Part shown: piece by piece, positions 16,787 to 25,407 of the stretch
Numbering within the stretch: the first letter of the stretch is position 1
Layout: each line of letters starts with the position of its first letter
DNA from: JBHPGW01 sp042569785
Lineage (GTDB): Bacteria > Planctomycetota > Phycisphaerae > Sedimentisphaerales > Anaerobacaceae
Assembly (NCBI GenBank): GCA_042569785.1
Contig: JBHPGW010000001.1
Span: forward strand, 47,917-111,916
Length of the DNA: 64,000 nt
Direction of reading: 5' to 3'
Translations under genes and position numbers: made by a program
The notes under the pieces: generated by a model
What the model saw: only the letters and a program-made list of their open reading frames with translations
Database searches by the model: none
What the model was told of the DNA's origin: nothing

Positions 16787-17248
16787 TCAATCAACGTCGG
16801 GGCATCCGTTGGCGATACAATGCAAGCCCTGCTCTTTTTCCTTTTGAACCAAATCGTTGAAAGTAGTATTGTTGTACACATCCAGAATCGCATCATGGAT
16901 TTTTTTCCACATATCCATAAAGATGCAGTTATTACGGAGAGGACATTCATTGACTTTCGATTTTTCGATAAGACAGGAACATGGTCCGACCGGGCCCTGG
17001 ATAAACTCCATCACCAAACCAACGGTAAGCTCCTCCGGCGGTCGAATCAGTACATAGCCGCCATCATTTCCTCGACAGGATTCGACAAAACCGGCCTGTT
17101 TGAGCTGGCTGAGTATCGTCTCAAGAAATCGCTGCGGAATGGCCTGGGCCTTGGCGATGTCAGCAATCTTTTTCGGGCCTTGCTCGCTGCATTTAGCCAG
17201 TTCAAAAACAGCTCGCAGAGCATACAAACTTTTTTGCGTAACCTGCAT
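16787..17248 (-). CDS. Rrf2-family Fe-S transcription regulator (copy 2)
   Basis: About 153 residues, starting at the MQVTQK methionine shared with the other two copies. The winged helix (QKSLYALRAVFELAK, IPQRFLETILSQLKQAGF) is followed by C-x9-C-x5-C (CLIEKSKVNECPLRNNC). It is closer to copy 3 (41968) than to copy 1 in the Cys region. It lies inside the long minus-strand cluster directly upstream of the PDZ-pyrophosphatase. No clear own promoter was found, so it may be transcribed with its neighbours. Confidence 0.87.
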   Translation of the reverse strand: MQVTQKSLYALRAVFELAKCSEQGPKKIADIAKAQAIPQRFLETILSQLKQAGFVESCRGNDGGYVLIRPPEELTVGLVMEFIQGPVGPCSCLIEKSKVNECPLRNNCIFMDMWKKIHDAILDVYNNTTFNDLVQKEKEQGLHCIANGCPDVD

Positions 17249-17299
17249 TTTACACTCCAACCTTTCCGGATCTTATGCAGCACATGGCACATTGTGCTT

Positions 17300-17497
17300 T
17301 TAATCTACTTGCGTGGTTGTTTTGCTGTCTTTTGACTCTTGTTCAGTCGGCGGTTTAAGGCTTGTCTCCACTGTCGTCAGGTCGTTGAGGTAACGTAACG
17401 TTTTTTTGCCGACAATTACCGCAGTGCCAGCCAAAACACCGGCAAACTGAGACATTTCTGTAACAGCTTTGGAAAACTCAGATTTTTTTTCATCCAT
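17300..17497 (-). CDS. Small hydrophobic-helix protein with SQFAG motif (65 residues)
   Basis: The start is taken at the MDEKKSEF methionine; a longer upstream frame overlaps the phosphoesterase. Residues 12-35 read TEMSQFAGVLAGTAVIVGKK, a Gly-rich amphipathic or membrane helix, followed by a Thr/Ser/Lys tail. The 126-residue protein at 39003-39383 has the matching segment KTVSQFAGTVVGVTVVTSKE and also a low-complexity Thr/Lys tail, so the two are probably paralogues specific to this cluster. The function is unknown. Confidence 0.55.
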   Translation of the reverse strand: MDEKKSEFSKAVTEMSQFAGVLAGTAVIVGKKTLRYLNDLTTVETSLKPPTEQESKDSKTTTQVD

Positions 17498-17525
17498 TAC
17501 CACAATTTCTTTTAGATCAAATATG

Positions 17526-18428
17526 CTAAATTTCTCCGTCCATATATTGAACCGGTATATCTTCTCCAACAGGCACCTGTTCAACCGTAACTTCAGGGCC
17601 GTAAACATTAACCATAAGGAAATGACGTATGCCTGAATCCAAAAGGCCGCCAGAAAAACTTCCTGAAGTAATATAACGGACACCGTTGTTCGTAATATCT
17701 ACATAGCTGTGATAATGGCCTTCCAGCACAATATCTACTTCATATTTCTCAAAAAGCGACATGAGCATTTCCCTTTCTTCCGTCTTGGGAAATTCGAATG
17801 CACTTTGCGAGCCGCCATAAATCGGCATGTGACTTATCACAAAAAGAAGAGGCTGTTTATTTGTACGCAACTGCTCGGCAATCCATTCGGTTTGTGCCTC
17901 GCCTATTTTGCCGCCTGCCGAATCAATTACAATAAATTTTGCATTACCACCATTGAAAGAATAAACCGAAGGCCCCAGGTATCTCCAGTAATACGACCAT
18001 CCACTGTTATAGATATCGTGATTTCCAATCGCAGGGTACCACGGTACAGTTAAAGCATCACAATGATTGATAAAATTGCTATACTCAGCCTCTTCACCAA
18101 GATAGGTCAGGTCTCCGCCGAATATAACAAATCTTATCTGTTTTAGTTTTATTGCTCTATCAAGATCATCGAAACAGCCATCTCCTTTTGAATACATATG
18201 AGGGTCGCCGCAAAAGGCAAACGAATAAAGGAAAGTACCTTTTATTGCGTCTTTGTAAGGTGATTTTATTGAATCAGACAGGCCAAATCTTTGTTCAACC
18301 GTTGCATCCTCGGTTGTTCCATGTCTCAACAGCAAAAAACACAGTGGCAAAAGTATAAGGATAATCGGAGGCCTTATGAGTAAAGCCAGAAGTATTTTAT
18401 TCCATAATTTCTTTTTTTCTGGTTTCAT
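17526..18428 (-). CDS. Membrane-anchored calcineurin-like metallophosphoesterase
   Basis: A 300-residue protein. The N-terminal TM (about 10-30) is followed by a two-metal phosphoesterase core with the block order GDPH, GGDLTYLG, GNHDIY, SHMPIYGG and EGHYH. The first block normally reads DxH and here reads FCGDPHMYS. The active site should face the periplasm or the magnetosome lumen. The substrate is unknown. The start overlaps the stop of the preceding PDZ gene, so they are co-translated. Phosphoesterases are not standard magnetosome genes; a link to phosphate or pyrophosphate handling beside the PPase fusion is only a guess. Confidence 0.78.
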   Translation of the reverse strand: MKPEKKKLWNKILLALLIRPPIILILLPLCFLLLRHGTTEDATVEQRFGLSDSIKSPYKDAIKGTFLYSFAFCGDPHMYSKGDGCFDDLDRAIKLKQIRFVIFGGDLTYLGEEAEYSNFINHCDALTVPWYPAIGNHDIYNSGWSYYWRYLGPSVYSFNGGNAKFIVIDSAGGKIGEAQTEWIAEQLRTNKQPLLFVISHMPIYGGSQSAFEFPKTEEREMLMSLFEKYEVDIVLEGHYHSYVDITNNGVRYITSGSFSGGLLDSGIRHFLMVNVYGPEVTVEQVPVGEDIPVQYMDGEI

Positions 18429-19663
18429 CAGTTCTTCTTCGCCTCCGCCGGCCTGGTATATTCCCTGTAGGAAAGATATAGTATCAAGAGGATTAGTAGC
18501 CCTACGAATAACACAGTATCATTAGTTGATCCGCCCGGAGGAACTTCCGTAGGTCTGTTCATACCAGTTGTGCTGCTGGAAGTACCACCTGACTCACTGA
18601 CTGTTCCGCCGGTATTTTCATCTCCAGGAACTGTACCGGGTCTGTTACCTGTTGTGGTATCGGCTGTAAGCACAACATCATCATCCTGGGCGAATTTGCC
18701 GCCCTTTGGTCCTTCTTCATCCTCCTCCTCGTCGTCATCAGTAAACGGTATCCCGCCGGTAAGCACACCAACCATTCTTTGTCTTAAGGTTTGAGTTTGA
18801 GTATCTGTAGTATCGACAGCGGCAACAATCCCTGACGAATCTAACGGCACATAGCGCACCGATCCCTGGCTGTAAACATCCAAAAGAGCAATATTGTCAT
18901 TGTCATCCGACAAGGCGTCGAAGAATTCGTTCATGCTCGATACCGGCGTTTGATCAATCCCTGTGATTACATCTCCAGGTTGCAAACCTGCCTCATCTGC
19001 CGAACCGCCTGGTATTACCGAAAGAATTGCGACCCCGTCTATATCAGCGGGAATATCGAGCGAATCCCGCATAGCTGAACTAATATCCGACAGCGACACG
19101 CCCCAATCACTGTCTGACGAGTCAGCATCTTCAGCGATTGTAACACTGCCAGGTAACGCAACAAGCAGAGCGTAGGTTATGTCTTTTTTGCCGCCCCTTA
19201 TATAAGTTACTCTTACCTTGTTGCCGGGATTGTATGCCGCCAACAACTCTCTGAATCCGTCAATATCATCTACCGCATCGCCGTCCAAAGAAATAATAAC
19301 GTCACTTCTTTGCAATCCGGCTGCATCAGCAGGCGAACCTTCAATAACTCCATTTACAAGAACACCGCAGTCACAAGGCAGCGACAGTTGCTCGGCAATA
19401 ACAGTATCAACTGAAAGAACCTCTACACCAAAAAATACAGAAAGTGAAACAGGAACTTCTTCGACTTGGTCAATATCTCCCGCAATCTGCACAAGTGCGG
19501 TTTGGATAACATCGGTTGCTGTATCAGTAGTGTCATTTGTAGAACCTGATCGTAACTGGTTTGGAGCGGATTCAAACAGAATATACACTCCTAACATAAG
19601 TATTATACCGAGCAAAAATGCCCACAGGGCACTTAGCTTACCTTTTGTCTTTTTCTTTTCCAC
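18428..19663 (-). CDS. Membrane-anchored double-PDZ protein with C-terminal TM
   Basis: 411 residues. TM at about 12-30; PDZ1 about 75-168; PDZ2 about 185-275; an acidic linker with a DDDEEEDEE stretch; a low-complexity Thr/Gly region; and a second TM near the end (LFVGLLILLILYLSYREY). The PDZ domains match those of the PPase fusion (EQL.......GVLVN.V..GSPAD.AGLQR.DVI) but no haem motif is present, so it is not a canonical MamP. PDZ domains here may scaffold or present substrates to MamE-type proteases. Confidence 0.75.
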   Translation of the reverse strand: MEKKKTKGKLSALWAFLLGIILMLGVYILFESAPNQLRSGSTNDTTDTATDVIQTALVQIAGDIDQVEEVPVSLSVFFGVEVLSVDTVIAEQLSLPCDCGVLVNGVIEGSPADAAGLQRSDVIISLDGDAVDDIDGFRELLAAYNPGNKVRVTYIRGGKKDITYALLVALPGSVTIAEDADSSDSDWGVSLSDISSAMRDSLDIPADIDGVAILSVIPGGSADEAGLQPGDVITGIDQTPVSSMNEFFDALSDDNDNIALLDVYSQGSVRYVPLDSSGIVAAVDTTDTQTQTLRQRMVGVLTGGIPFTDDDEEEDEEGPKGGKFAQDDDVVLTADTTTGNRPGTVPGDENTGGTVSESGGTSSSTTGMNRPTEVPPGGSTNDTVLFVGLLILLILYLSYREYTRPAEAKKN

Positions 19664-19690
19664 AGCCTAAAACACCTCACTTATTATTGA

Positions 19691-20605
19691 TTAATCTTCG
19701 ATTGCCTTTAACAATAACGGCCTGGCTTTGTTTATTGGTATCGCAAAACTAACGCCTGAAAAATATCCAGACGGAGACGCGATAGCAGTGTTGACGCCAA
19801 CTACTTCGCCGGTACCATTTATCAAAGCACCGCCAGCACTTCCGCGATTTATAGCGGCATCTGTCTGGAAAATATCTGCATAGACAGAGTCACCGATCAT
19901 AACACTACGTTTGTTGTCGCTGATAATACCCTCAGTAACAGTATGTTCGAAACCAAAAGGCGAACCGATAGTTAGAATCGTATCGGTTATCTTGACCAAA
20001 TCGGAGTTTGCCAGTTTCGCTACCGGCAGTGGTCTGTCAGTTTCTATTTTCAGTACAGCCAGATCATTTTCGACATCGATGTCAACCACATTTGCGTTGT
20101 ATACCTGACGAACAGAGGCGGAACTAAAAACACTTATACTAACCGCTTCATAGTCTTTGATTATGTGATAGCAGGTAAGAATATATCCGCGGGCATCAAC
20201 AATAACCCCAGAACCTAACGTTTCTTCATTCGTCGCCAGTGCTGTCGATGACGGCATATCAAAACTCAAAGGAGGCCCGCCCCTGGCACTGCCAGAACCG
20301 ATATCTGCACCAGCCACATCAACATTGACAACAGCACGCTTTACAGCAGCAATGGAATCTACAAGGTCGTCATCATCACATGCAATGAGCACTATATCAC
20401 CGGAGGCCGTAAGCGTAATATCATCGCTACTGGTTGTACCTTGTAGAGTGCCAGAAGTCTGGGTTCTTTCCCGCAGTTCGATTCCGAAAAAAAGTAACTG
20501 GCATGCTATCATGACAACGAATCCGACAACCAATGCGAGCATGACCACATTGATCGGTGAGCGTTTCTTTGTATTTCTGAGTTTTTCGAGTTTACTTTCA
20601 GCCAC
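19691..20605 (-). CDS. MamO-like HtrA-fold protein with lost catalytic Ser
   Basis: A 304-residue trypsin-fold protein. TM at about 18-42; core 130-300. His (H147 in TCYHII) and Asp (D181 in ENDLAVLK) are present, but the GNSGG box reads GSAGG, putting Ala at the Ser position (about 257). It is therefore probably a pseudoprotease. It has no PDZ of its own but lies between two PDZ genes. Its paralogue at 28693-29628 keeps the full triad. MamO is a known inactive protease that binds metal and promotes nucleation, so a MamO role is inferred. Its start coincides with the last base of the upstream gene. Confidence 0.8.
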   Translation of the reverse strand: MAESKLEKLRNTKKRSPINVVMLALVVGFVVMIACQLLFFGIELRERTQTSGTLQGTTSSDDITLTASGDIVLIACDDDDLVDSIAAVKRAVVNVDVAGADIGSGSARGGPPLSFDMPSSTALATNEETLGSGVIVDARGYILTCYHIIKDYEAVSISVFSSASVRQVYNANVVDIDVENDLAVLKIETDRPLPVAKLANSDLVKITDTILTIGSPFGFEHTVTEGIISDNKRSVMIGDSVYADIFQTDAAINRGSAGGALINGTGEVVGVNTAIASPSGYFSGVSFAIPINKARPLLLKAIED

Positions 20606-23592
20606 TAAAATATCTCCGCATCTTCTTCTTTTTCTTTCGATTTACTCTTTGAGGTCGGCGGACCGCCACCGCCACTGCCATGATCTTCATCATCGTCCTC
20701 AAGAATAACTCCTGCTGTTGAAGAATCATTAAGTCTGCCGTCATTGTATATATCAAGTGCCTGCTGAACCGTGCCGACAAACCCAGTGTACACCTTGACT
20801 CTCATATCTTTGAGAGCTTTAAGAGCGGTTGCGCTGACGTTATTGCAAACGACAACCGCGCCACCTTCAGAAACTATGAATTGAGCAATTTCATCACCGG
20901 TTGCCCTTTTATCCCTGTAATATGGATTCGCAACAACGTCATACGTTCCCAGGCCAAACATCAGGAAATAACGGGCATCGTCGAGAAGTTGGGCAATATC
21001 TGATTTCAGGCTTTTTCCAGTGGATGGAATCACCAGCTTTCTGGAGGCCCCTGCCACATAAATTATGTTCGATGTAGAGGCAACTGTCGTAGCCGCTGTC
21101 GGCACTACAGTTCCAACAGTTGTATCGCCGCCTGTGCCTCCGGGCGTTTCATTTACCAGACGAGAGCCGCAGACCGGGCAATTAAGCGAAGAGCACGGCA
21201 CAGATATAGGATGCGTTACAGTTACGCCGCACATTGGGCACACACATAAATCCGAACGACCGCTCTGTGATGCCCCGGAACTGGCCTGGCCGCCACCTTG
21301 AGCAGGGCCATCTACGGCAGTTCCTGTATCGGCAGTCCCACCAGCTGACCCACCCATACCCATATCTTCCGGCGGTCCGCCGGCTACCGGAACAAGCGCC
21401 ACTTGCTGTGTACCCTGACTCAAAGGCGGCACACCATCGGGCTGGCCAGATATTGGTACTAAGTAAAAGGTTTGTTGAACAGGTGGAACATCATCGGGCT
21501 TACCGCCTGTTTGTATTGTACCTCCAGCTGTATCACCGCCCGGTGCGGCATTAACCAAACGAGAACCACATATCGGACAATTAAGCTGCGAACATGGAAT
21601 ACCTACCGGATGGGTTACCGTTGTGCCATCCATAGGACATATACATGTTGTCGAGCGAGCAGTCTGCGATGAGCCTCCAACATCAGCCGGAGCACTGCCG
21701 GTATCTGTCGGCGGCCCGCCTGCTATCGGTATTAAGTAGAACGTCTGCTGAACAGGCGGAACACCATCAGGTTGACCACCTGTTGGCATACCCGACACCG
21801 GCATACCTGATACTGGCATTCCAGCTGTTTGCTGCACCGGAGTAGTTTCGGGCTGATTACTTATCGTCCAGAGAGTGCCAGCCGTTGGTATAGCCGCTAC
21901 TCTGCTTGGCGGTTCCGTCGGTGCTACTGTGCTTCCGGCCACAGGTACCAGTTGGGAAGCGATATCCGTTGCCGGAAGTTGGCTGGTCATATCCGTACCG
22001 GTAATTGAATCAGTCCCCGGCGATGCGGTCATAAGTTGCGAACCGCAAATCGGGCAGACCATATCAGCGCAGGCGGTACTTGCCGGATGAGAAACTTCTG
22101 TTCCACAATTGGGGCATACACAATTTTCCGGCCTGCTGGCTTGTGCATCGCCCTGAGCGGTAAGCTCAAGCGGTTTGCCCATTGGAGGAATAGTGCCAGG
22201 CTGACCATCAAGGCCGCCTTCCTCATCATCGTCATCGGTATCGTCCTCTTCTGTCCATGGTGAGCCACCTGTCGGTATCGTAGCTGCCGAAGAATTCCCA
22301 TAACCGCCAAGATTGGCCTCTTTCAACTCCGGCAGTCTTTCCAGTTGATAATTAGTTATCGCGGCCCGCACACTGCCTGTAGCAGGGCCGTATACCTTAA
22401 CCTTAGCTAAATAAAAAGTATCAAAAGCCTGCGGGCCTATCCCGCCTACTACTACAGCGTCAATTTTAAAGTCTATCAGCATCTGAGCAACCGTCATACC
22501 CATCCCGCGAACCTGGGCGGCATACGGATTGGCGATTGAGGTTGCCTGGCTCGTGCTAAAATCATACAGAATAAAATACGGAGCAGAGGCAAACCGGTAA
22601 TAAATCTGACCGTCCAAACTCGCCGAATCTGAAGACACGATTATTCGATTGGTTTTTGCAACCTCTTCATCAAAGCTCATTAACACAACCTGCGGTGGTG
22701 AATCGCCTTCATCTGGAAGAGTCACAAAGATATTTTTCGCATCAGAAGGTGAATAGACGTCCAGAAGAACATTTTCATCGTCTTCAAGAGCATTATAAAG
22801 AGTCTGTAAATTAGGAGTTGGAACCTGGTTGATACTTAAGATAACATCACCAACTTCAAGGCCCCGCGAATCGGCAAGGCTGCCTTGGACAACCGCAACA
22901 ATAACAACACCCTGTATTTCATCTGGTATATCAAACGCATCCCTGGCATCATCGGTCAATGGCGAAACCGAAATCCCCCAAGGTGTTGACATTACAGGGT
23001 CAACCGCAGTGTCAGTGGTTGCCGCTACCGTTTGAACATTTGTATCAGTCGCTATCGTATCATCCGGCTGAACTCCAAGTGTAACATATACGTTCTGCAG
23101 GCCGCCATCTACATTGTCGATAACAAGCTTAGCCGTATCGCCCGGCTCAAGGTCAGAGATTATGTCCTGAATCTGGAATGAATCGAGAATATCTACTCCG
23201 TTCATGGAAACAATCACATCACCCCTTTGCAGCCCGGCCACTTCCGCCGGCGAACCTGGAACAACATTATTTATCAGCACTCCGGTATCTGCTGTCAAAT
23301 GAAGTGCATCGCTGATGGTGGCATCCAACTCCTGAATTTCCGAACCGAGCCAGGCAAGCTTCGTATCCAGCTTGCTATAATTTATCTCAACTCCGCCGTC
23401 AGCAGTATCTTTGAGCACATGGTCAAGCAGCGTCATAAAGAGGTAACCAAAGGCTGCAAGTGCTACAAGCCCTGTCACTATGGCCCAGCGTTTAAGCACT
23501 TTTTTCTTATATTCCAACACCTGCTCTTTTTCTTTGGGTGTCATATCATCTGTTATTGTCTTTTTCATTTTCTTGTCTTTTTTCCATATCAT
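20605..23592 (-). CDS. Giant PDZ / NifX-like / Cys-module magnetosome protein
   Basis: 995 residues. TM at about 35-55; PDZ1 about 85-175; PDZ2 about 205-290. A first dinitrogenase iron-molybdenum cofactor (NifX/NifY-type) domain lies at about 313-425 (VVVGGIGPQAFDTF, VKVYGPATGSV) and a second at about 850-955 (GGAVVVCNNVSATALKALKD, VKVYTGFVGTV). Between them a Pro/Gly/Thr-rich linker holds three near-identical Cys modules, CxCPxxGTxVxHPxxxxC...CPxCGSxL, at about 491-520, 650-681 and 783-813. NifX-type domains carry metal-sulfur cofactors; the CPxC pairs probably bind Zn or Fe. It is co-translated with the MamO-like protein and preceded by two CDFs. Confidence 0.82.
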   Translation of the reverse strand: MIWKKDKKMKKTITDDMTPKEKEQVLEYKKKVLKRWAIVTGLVALAAFGYLFMTLLDHVLKDTADGGVEINYSKLDTKLAWLGSEIQELDATISDALHLTADTGVLINNVVPGSPAEVAGLQRGDVIVSMNGVDILDSFQIQDIISDLEPGDTAKLVIDNVDGGLQNVYVTLGVQPDDTIATDTNVQTVAATTDTAVDPVMSTPWGISVSPLTDDARDAFDIPDEIQGVVIVAVVQGSLADSRGLEVGDVILSINQVPTPNLQTLYNALEDDENVLLDVYSPSDAKNIFVTLPDEGDSPPQVVLMSFDEEVAKTNRIIVSSDSASLDGQIYYRFASAPYFILYDFSTSQATSIANPYAAQVRGMGMTVAQMLIDFKIDAVVVGGIGPQAFDTFYLAKVKVYGPATGSVRAAITNYQLERLPELKEANLGGYGNSSAATIPTGGSPWTEEDDTDDDDEEGGLDGQPGTIPPMGKPLELTAQGDAQASRPENCVCPNCGTEVSHPASTACADMVCPICGSQLMTASPGTDSITGTDMTSQLPATDIASQLVPVAGSTVAPTEPPSRVAAIPTAGTLWTISNQPETTPVQQTAGMPVSGMPVSGMPTGGQPDGVPPVQQTFYLIPIAGGPPTDTGSAPADVGGSSQTARSTTCICPMDGTTVTHPVGIPCSQLNCPICGSRLVNAAPGGDTAGGTIQTGGKPDDVPPVQQTFYLVPISGQPDGVPPLSQGTQQVALVPVAGGPPEDMGMGGSAGGTADTGTAVDGPAQGGGQASSGASQSGRSDLCVCPMCGVTVTHPISVPCSSLNCPVCGSRLVNETPGGTGGDTTVGTVVPTAATTVASTSNIIYVAGASRKLVIPSTGKSLKSDIAQLLDDARYFLMFGLGTYDVVANPYYRDKRATGDEIAQFIVSEGGAVVVCNNVSATALKALKDMRVKVYTGFVGTVQQALDIYNDGRLNDSSTAGVILEDDDEDHGSGGGGPPTSKSKSKEKEEDAEIF

Positions 23593-23594
23593 AC

Positions 23595-24494
23595 TTATAG
23601 TTCCTTTAATTGCGGTTCTCTCGCACGGGATATGATTACGACATCCCCGATCCTTTCGAATTTATTTATTACATCTTTCCTGACGCCAGCGATTATTTTT
23701 TTCACTTCGCCGACCTTTATCTCGGATTCAAATATAACCTCAACATCAATCCACACTTTTTGTCCGGTTTTCCTGGCACGCAATCTACCTACTTCTATTA
23801 CCCCGTTCTTTTTTAAAACCAGCTTTCTTATCTGCAAAAGCATTGCTTTGTCATCAAATGACCTGTCGGTTATACCTTTGACTCCCGTGGTAAGTGTATT
23901 GATACCGTTTTTGGCAATCAAAACGCCGACAATTATGGCCGCAATTGGATCAAGAATAACAAATCCGATCCTTGCCCCAAAAACACCTACCAATACTGCC
24001 AGAGACGACCAAACATCGGACCTGTTCTCCCAGGCATTAGCTATCATCGCCGGTGAATCCATCTGCTTACCGGCACACAGGGAATGCCTGAACATAATCT
24101 CGTTGGCGATGATAGATATCGCAGCCGCCCAGACCGCTGTGATTCCCGGGTCGTACATGTTACCTCGAACGATAGAAATCATCGATACAATAACAATGGT
24201 TATGGCAGTACAAACAAGCAACATGCCGATTATGGCAGATACGACAAATTCAATATTGCCGTGTCCCCAGTGGTGATCATCATCAGGCGGTGACGAAGAA
24301 ACCTTCAGGCCGACAATAACAAGTATTGCTATAATAACATCACTGAGTGAATGTACTGCGTCAGCAATTAGAGCCTGACTTTGGCCAAATATGCCGCCTA
24401 AAAGTTTAACGATAAGAAGTCCCAAATTGGCCCAGAAATTTATCCCGCCAACATGTTTGGCACACCAATAACAGTCTTTGCAAGCTACAGGCAT
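23595..24494 (-). CDS. MamB/MamM-type cation diffusion facilitator (tandem copy 1)
   Basis: A 299-residue CDF. The N terminus CKDCYWCAKH resembles the MamB start (CRDC). The TM2 site is HSLSD; a HHWGHGNIEF loop follows; TM5 reads ENRSD, with Glu in place of the usual His. The C-terminal domain is present (VGRLRARKTGQKVWIDVEV). It probably moves Fe(II) or another divalent metal into the magnetosome. It is 60-70 percent similar by eye to its neighbour at 24495, pointing to tandem duplication. MamB and MamM work as a pair, so the two may form a heterodimer. Confidence 0.82.
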   Translation of the reverse strand: MPVACKDCYWCAKHVGGINFWANLGLLIVKLLGGIFGQSQALIADAVHSLSDVIIAILVIVGLKVSSSPPDDDHHWGHGNIEFVVSAIIGMLLVCTAITIVIVSMISIVRGNMYDPGITAVWAAAISIIANEIMFRHSLCAGKQMDSPAMIANAWENRSDVWSSLAVLVGVFGARIGFVILDPIAAIIVGVLIAKNGINTLTTGVKGITDRSFDDKAMLLQIRKLVLKKNGVIEVGRLRARKTGQKVWIDVEVIFESEIKVGEVKKIIAGVRKDVINKFERIGDVVIISRAREPQLKEL

Positions 24495-25391
24495 TTATAT
24501 TTCTTTCAATTCCGGCTCGGAGGCACGGGGTATGATTACAACGTCAGCTATGTTTTCGATATTACCCATTATGTTATTTCGCAGATCGGCGACTATGATT
24601 TTTACTTCTGAAACCTTCATCTTCGGATCAAATGTTGCTTCAAGGTCAATCCAATTCTTCTGGCCAATTTGCCTGGCCCGCAATCTTCGTATATCAATGA
24701 TGTTTTTCTCTTTCAAAACCAATCTTCTCACATCAGCAAGGACCTCTTTGTCAAAAGTTCTGTCTGATATGCCTTTAACGCCTTCAAGAAGTGTGTCTAA
24801 CCCGAATCGTGCAATCATAAAACCAACAATAATAGCAGCTATAGGATCTAAAATTTCAAACCCCATTCTTGCACCAAAAACACCTATCAGGGCGGCAAGC
24901 GACGAATATGCATCAGACCTTTTTTCACGGGCATTTGCTATCATCACAGGCGAATTCATCTGCCGGCCAACGCAGATTCCCTGTCTGCATAAAATTTCGT
25001 TAGTAATAATAGATATGAAAGCCGCCCATACCGCCAGAATGCCCGGGTCATCCATATTTCCCATAACGATGGTAAATACGGCGGACATGGAAATCATAAT
25101 AGCCGCACAGATGAGCAATACACCTATTACGGCAGAGGCAATATACTCAACATTGCCATGGCCCCAGTGATGGTCCTCATCCGGCGGGACAGAAGATACC
25201 TTCAAACTTACAAGCATCATTAGCGATACGACAACATCACTTAGAGAATGCACTGCATCGGCGATTAACGCCTGGCTTCTGCCGAATATCCCACCTAAAA
25301 GCTTTATGGCAAGCAAAAGAATATTGGCAAACAGATTCAATCCGCCAACATGCTTAGCACACCAATTACATTGTTTACACGCAACCGCCAA
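24495..25391 (-). CDS. MamB/MamM-type cation diffusion facilitator (tandem copy 2)
   Basis: A 298-residue CDF, paralogue of the downstream gene (shared CKQCNWCAKHVGG, HSLSD, HHWGHGN). TM5 reads EKRSD. The C-terminal domain ends with AREPQL-like residues (ASEPELKEI), as in its partner. It directly abuts the next gene and follows mamQ copy 2. The order mamA-mamQ-CDF-CDF parallels the mamA-mamQ...mamB order of operon I. Confidence 0.82.
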   Translation of the reverse strand: MAVACKQCNWCAKHVGGLNLFANILLLAIKLLGGIFGRSQALIADAVHSLSDVVVSLMMLVSLKVSSVPPDEDHHWGHGNVEYIASAVIGVLLICAAIMISMSAVFTIVMGNMDDPGILAVWAAFISIITNEILCRQGICVGRQMNSPVMIANAREKRSDAYSSLAALIGVFGARMGFEILDPIAAIIVGFMIARFGLDTLLEGVKGISDRTFDKEVLADVRRLVLKEKNIIDIRRLRARQIGQKNWIDLEATFDPKMKVSEVKIIVADLRNNIMGNIENIADVVIIPRASEPELKEI

Positions 25392-25407
25392 AGATCAGAC
25401 CTCTACA

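Noticed and set aside
18428..19663. Call of MamP for the double-PDZ proteins
   Set aside because: Canonical MamP has one PDZ and two CxxCH magnetochrome motifs; none of the stand-alone PDZ proteins here has CxxCH.
23227..24276. Long plus-strand open frame of 349 codons
   Set aside because: It is antisense to the NifX-like and CDF genes, has no recognisable domain, and the minus-strand proteins fully explain the region.
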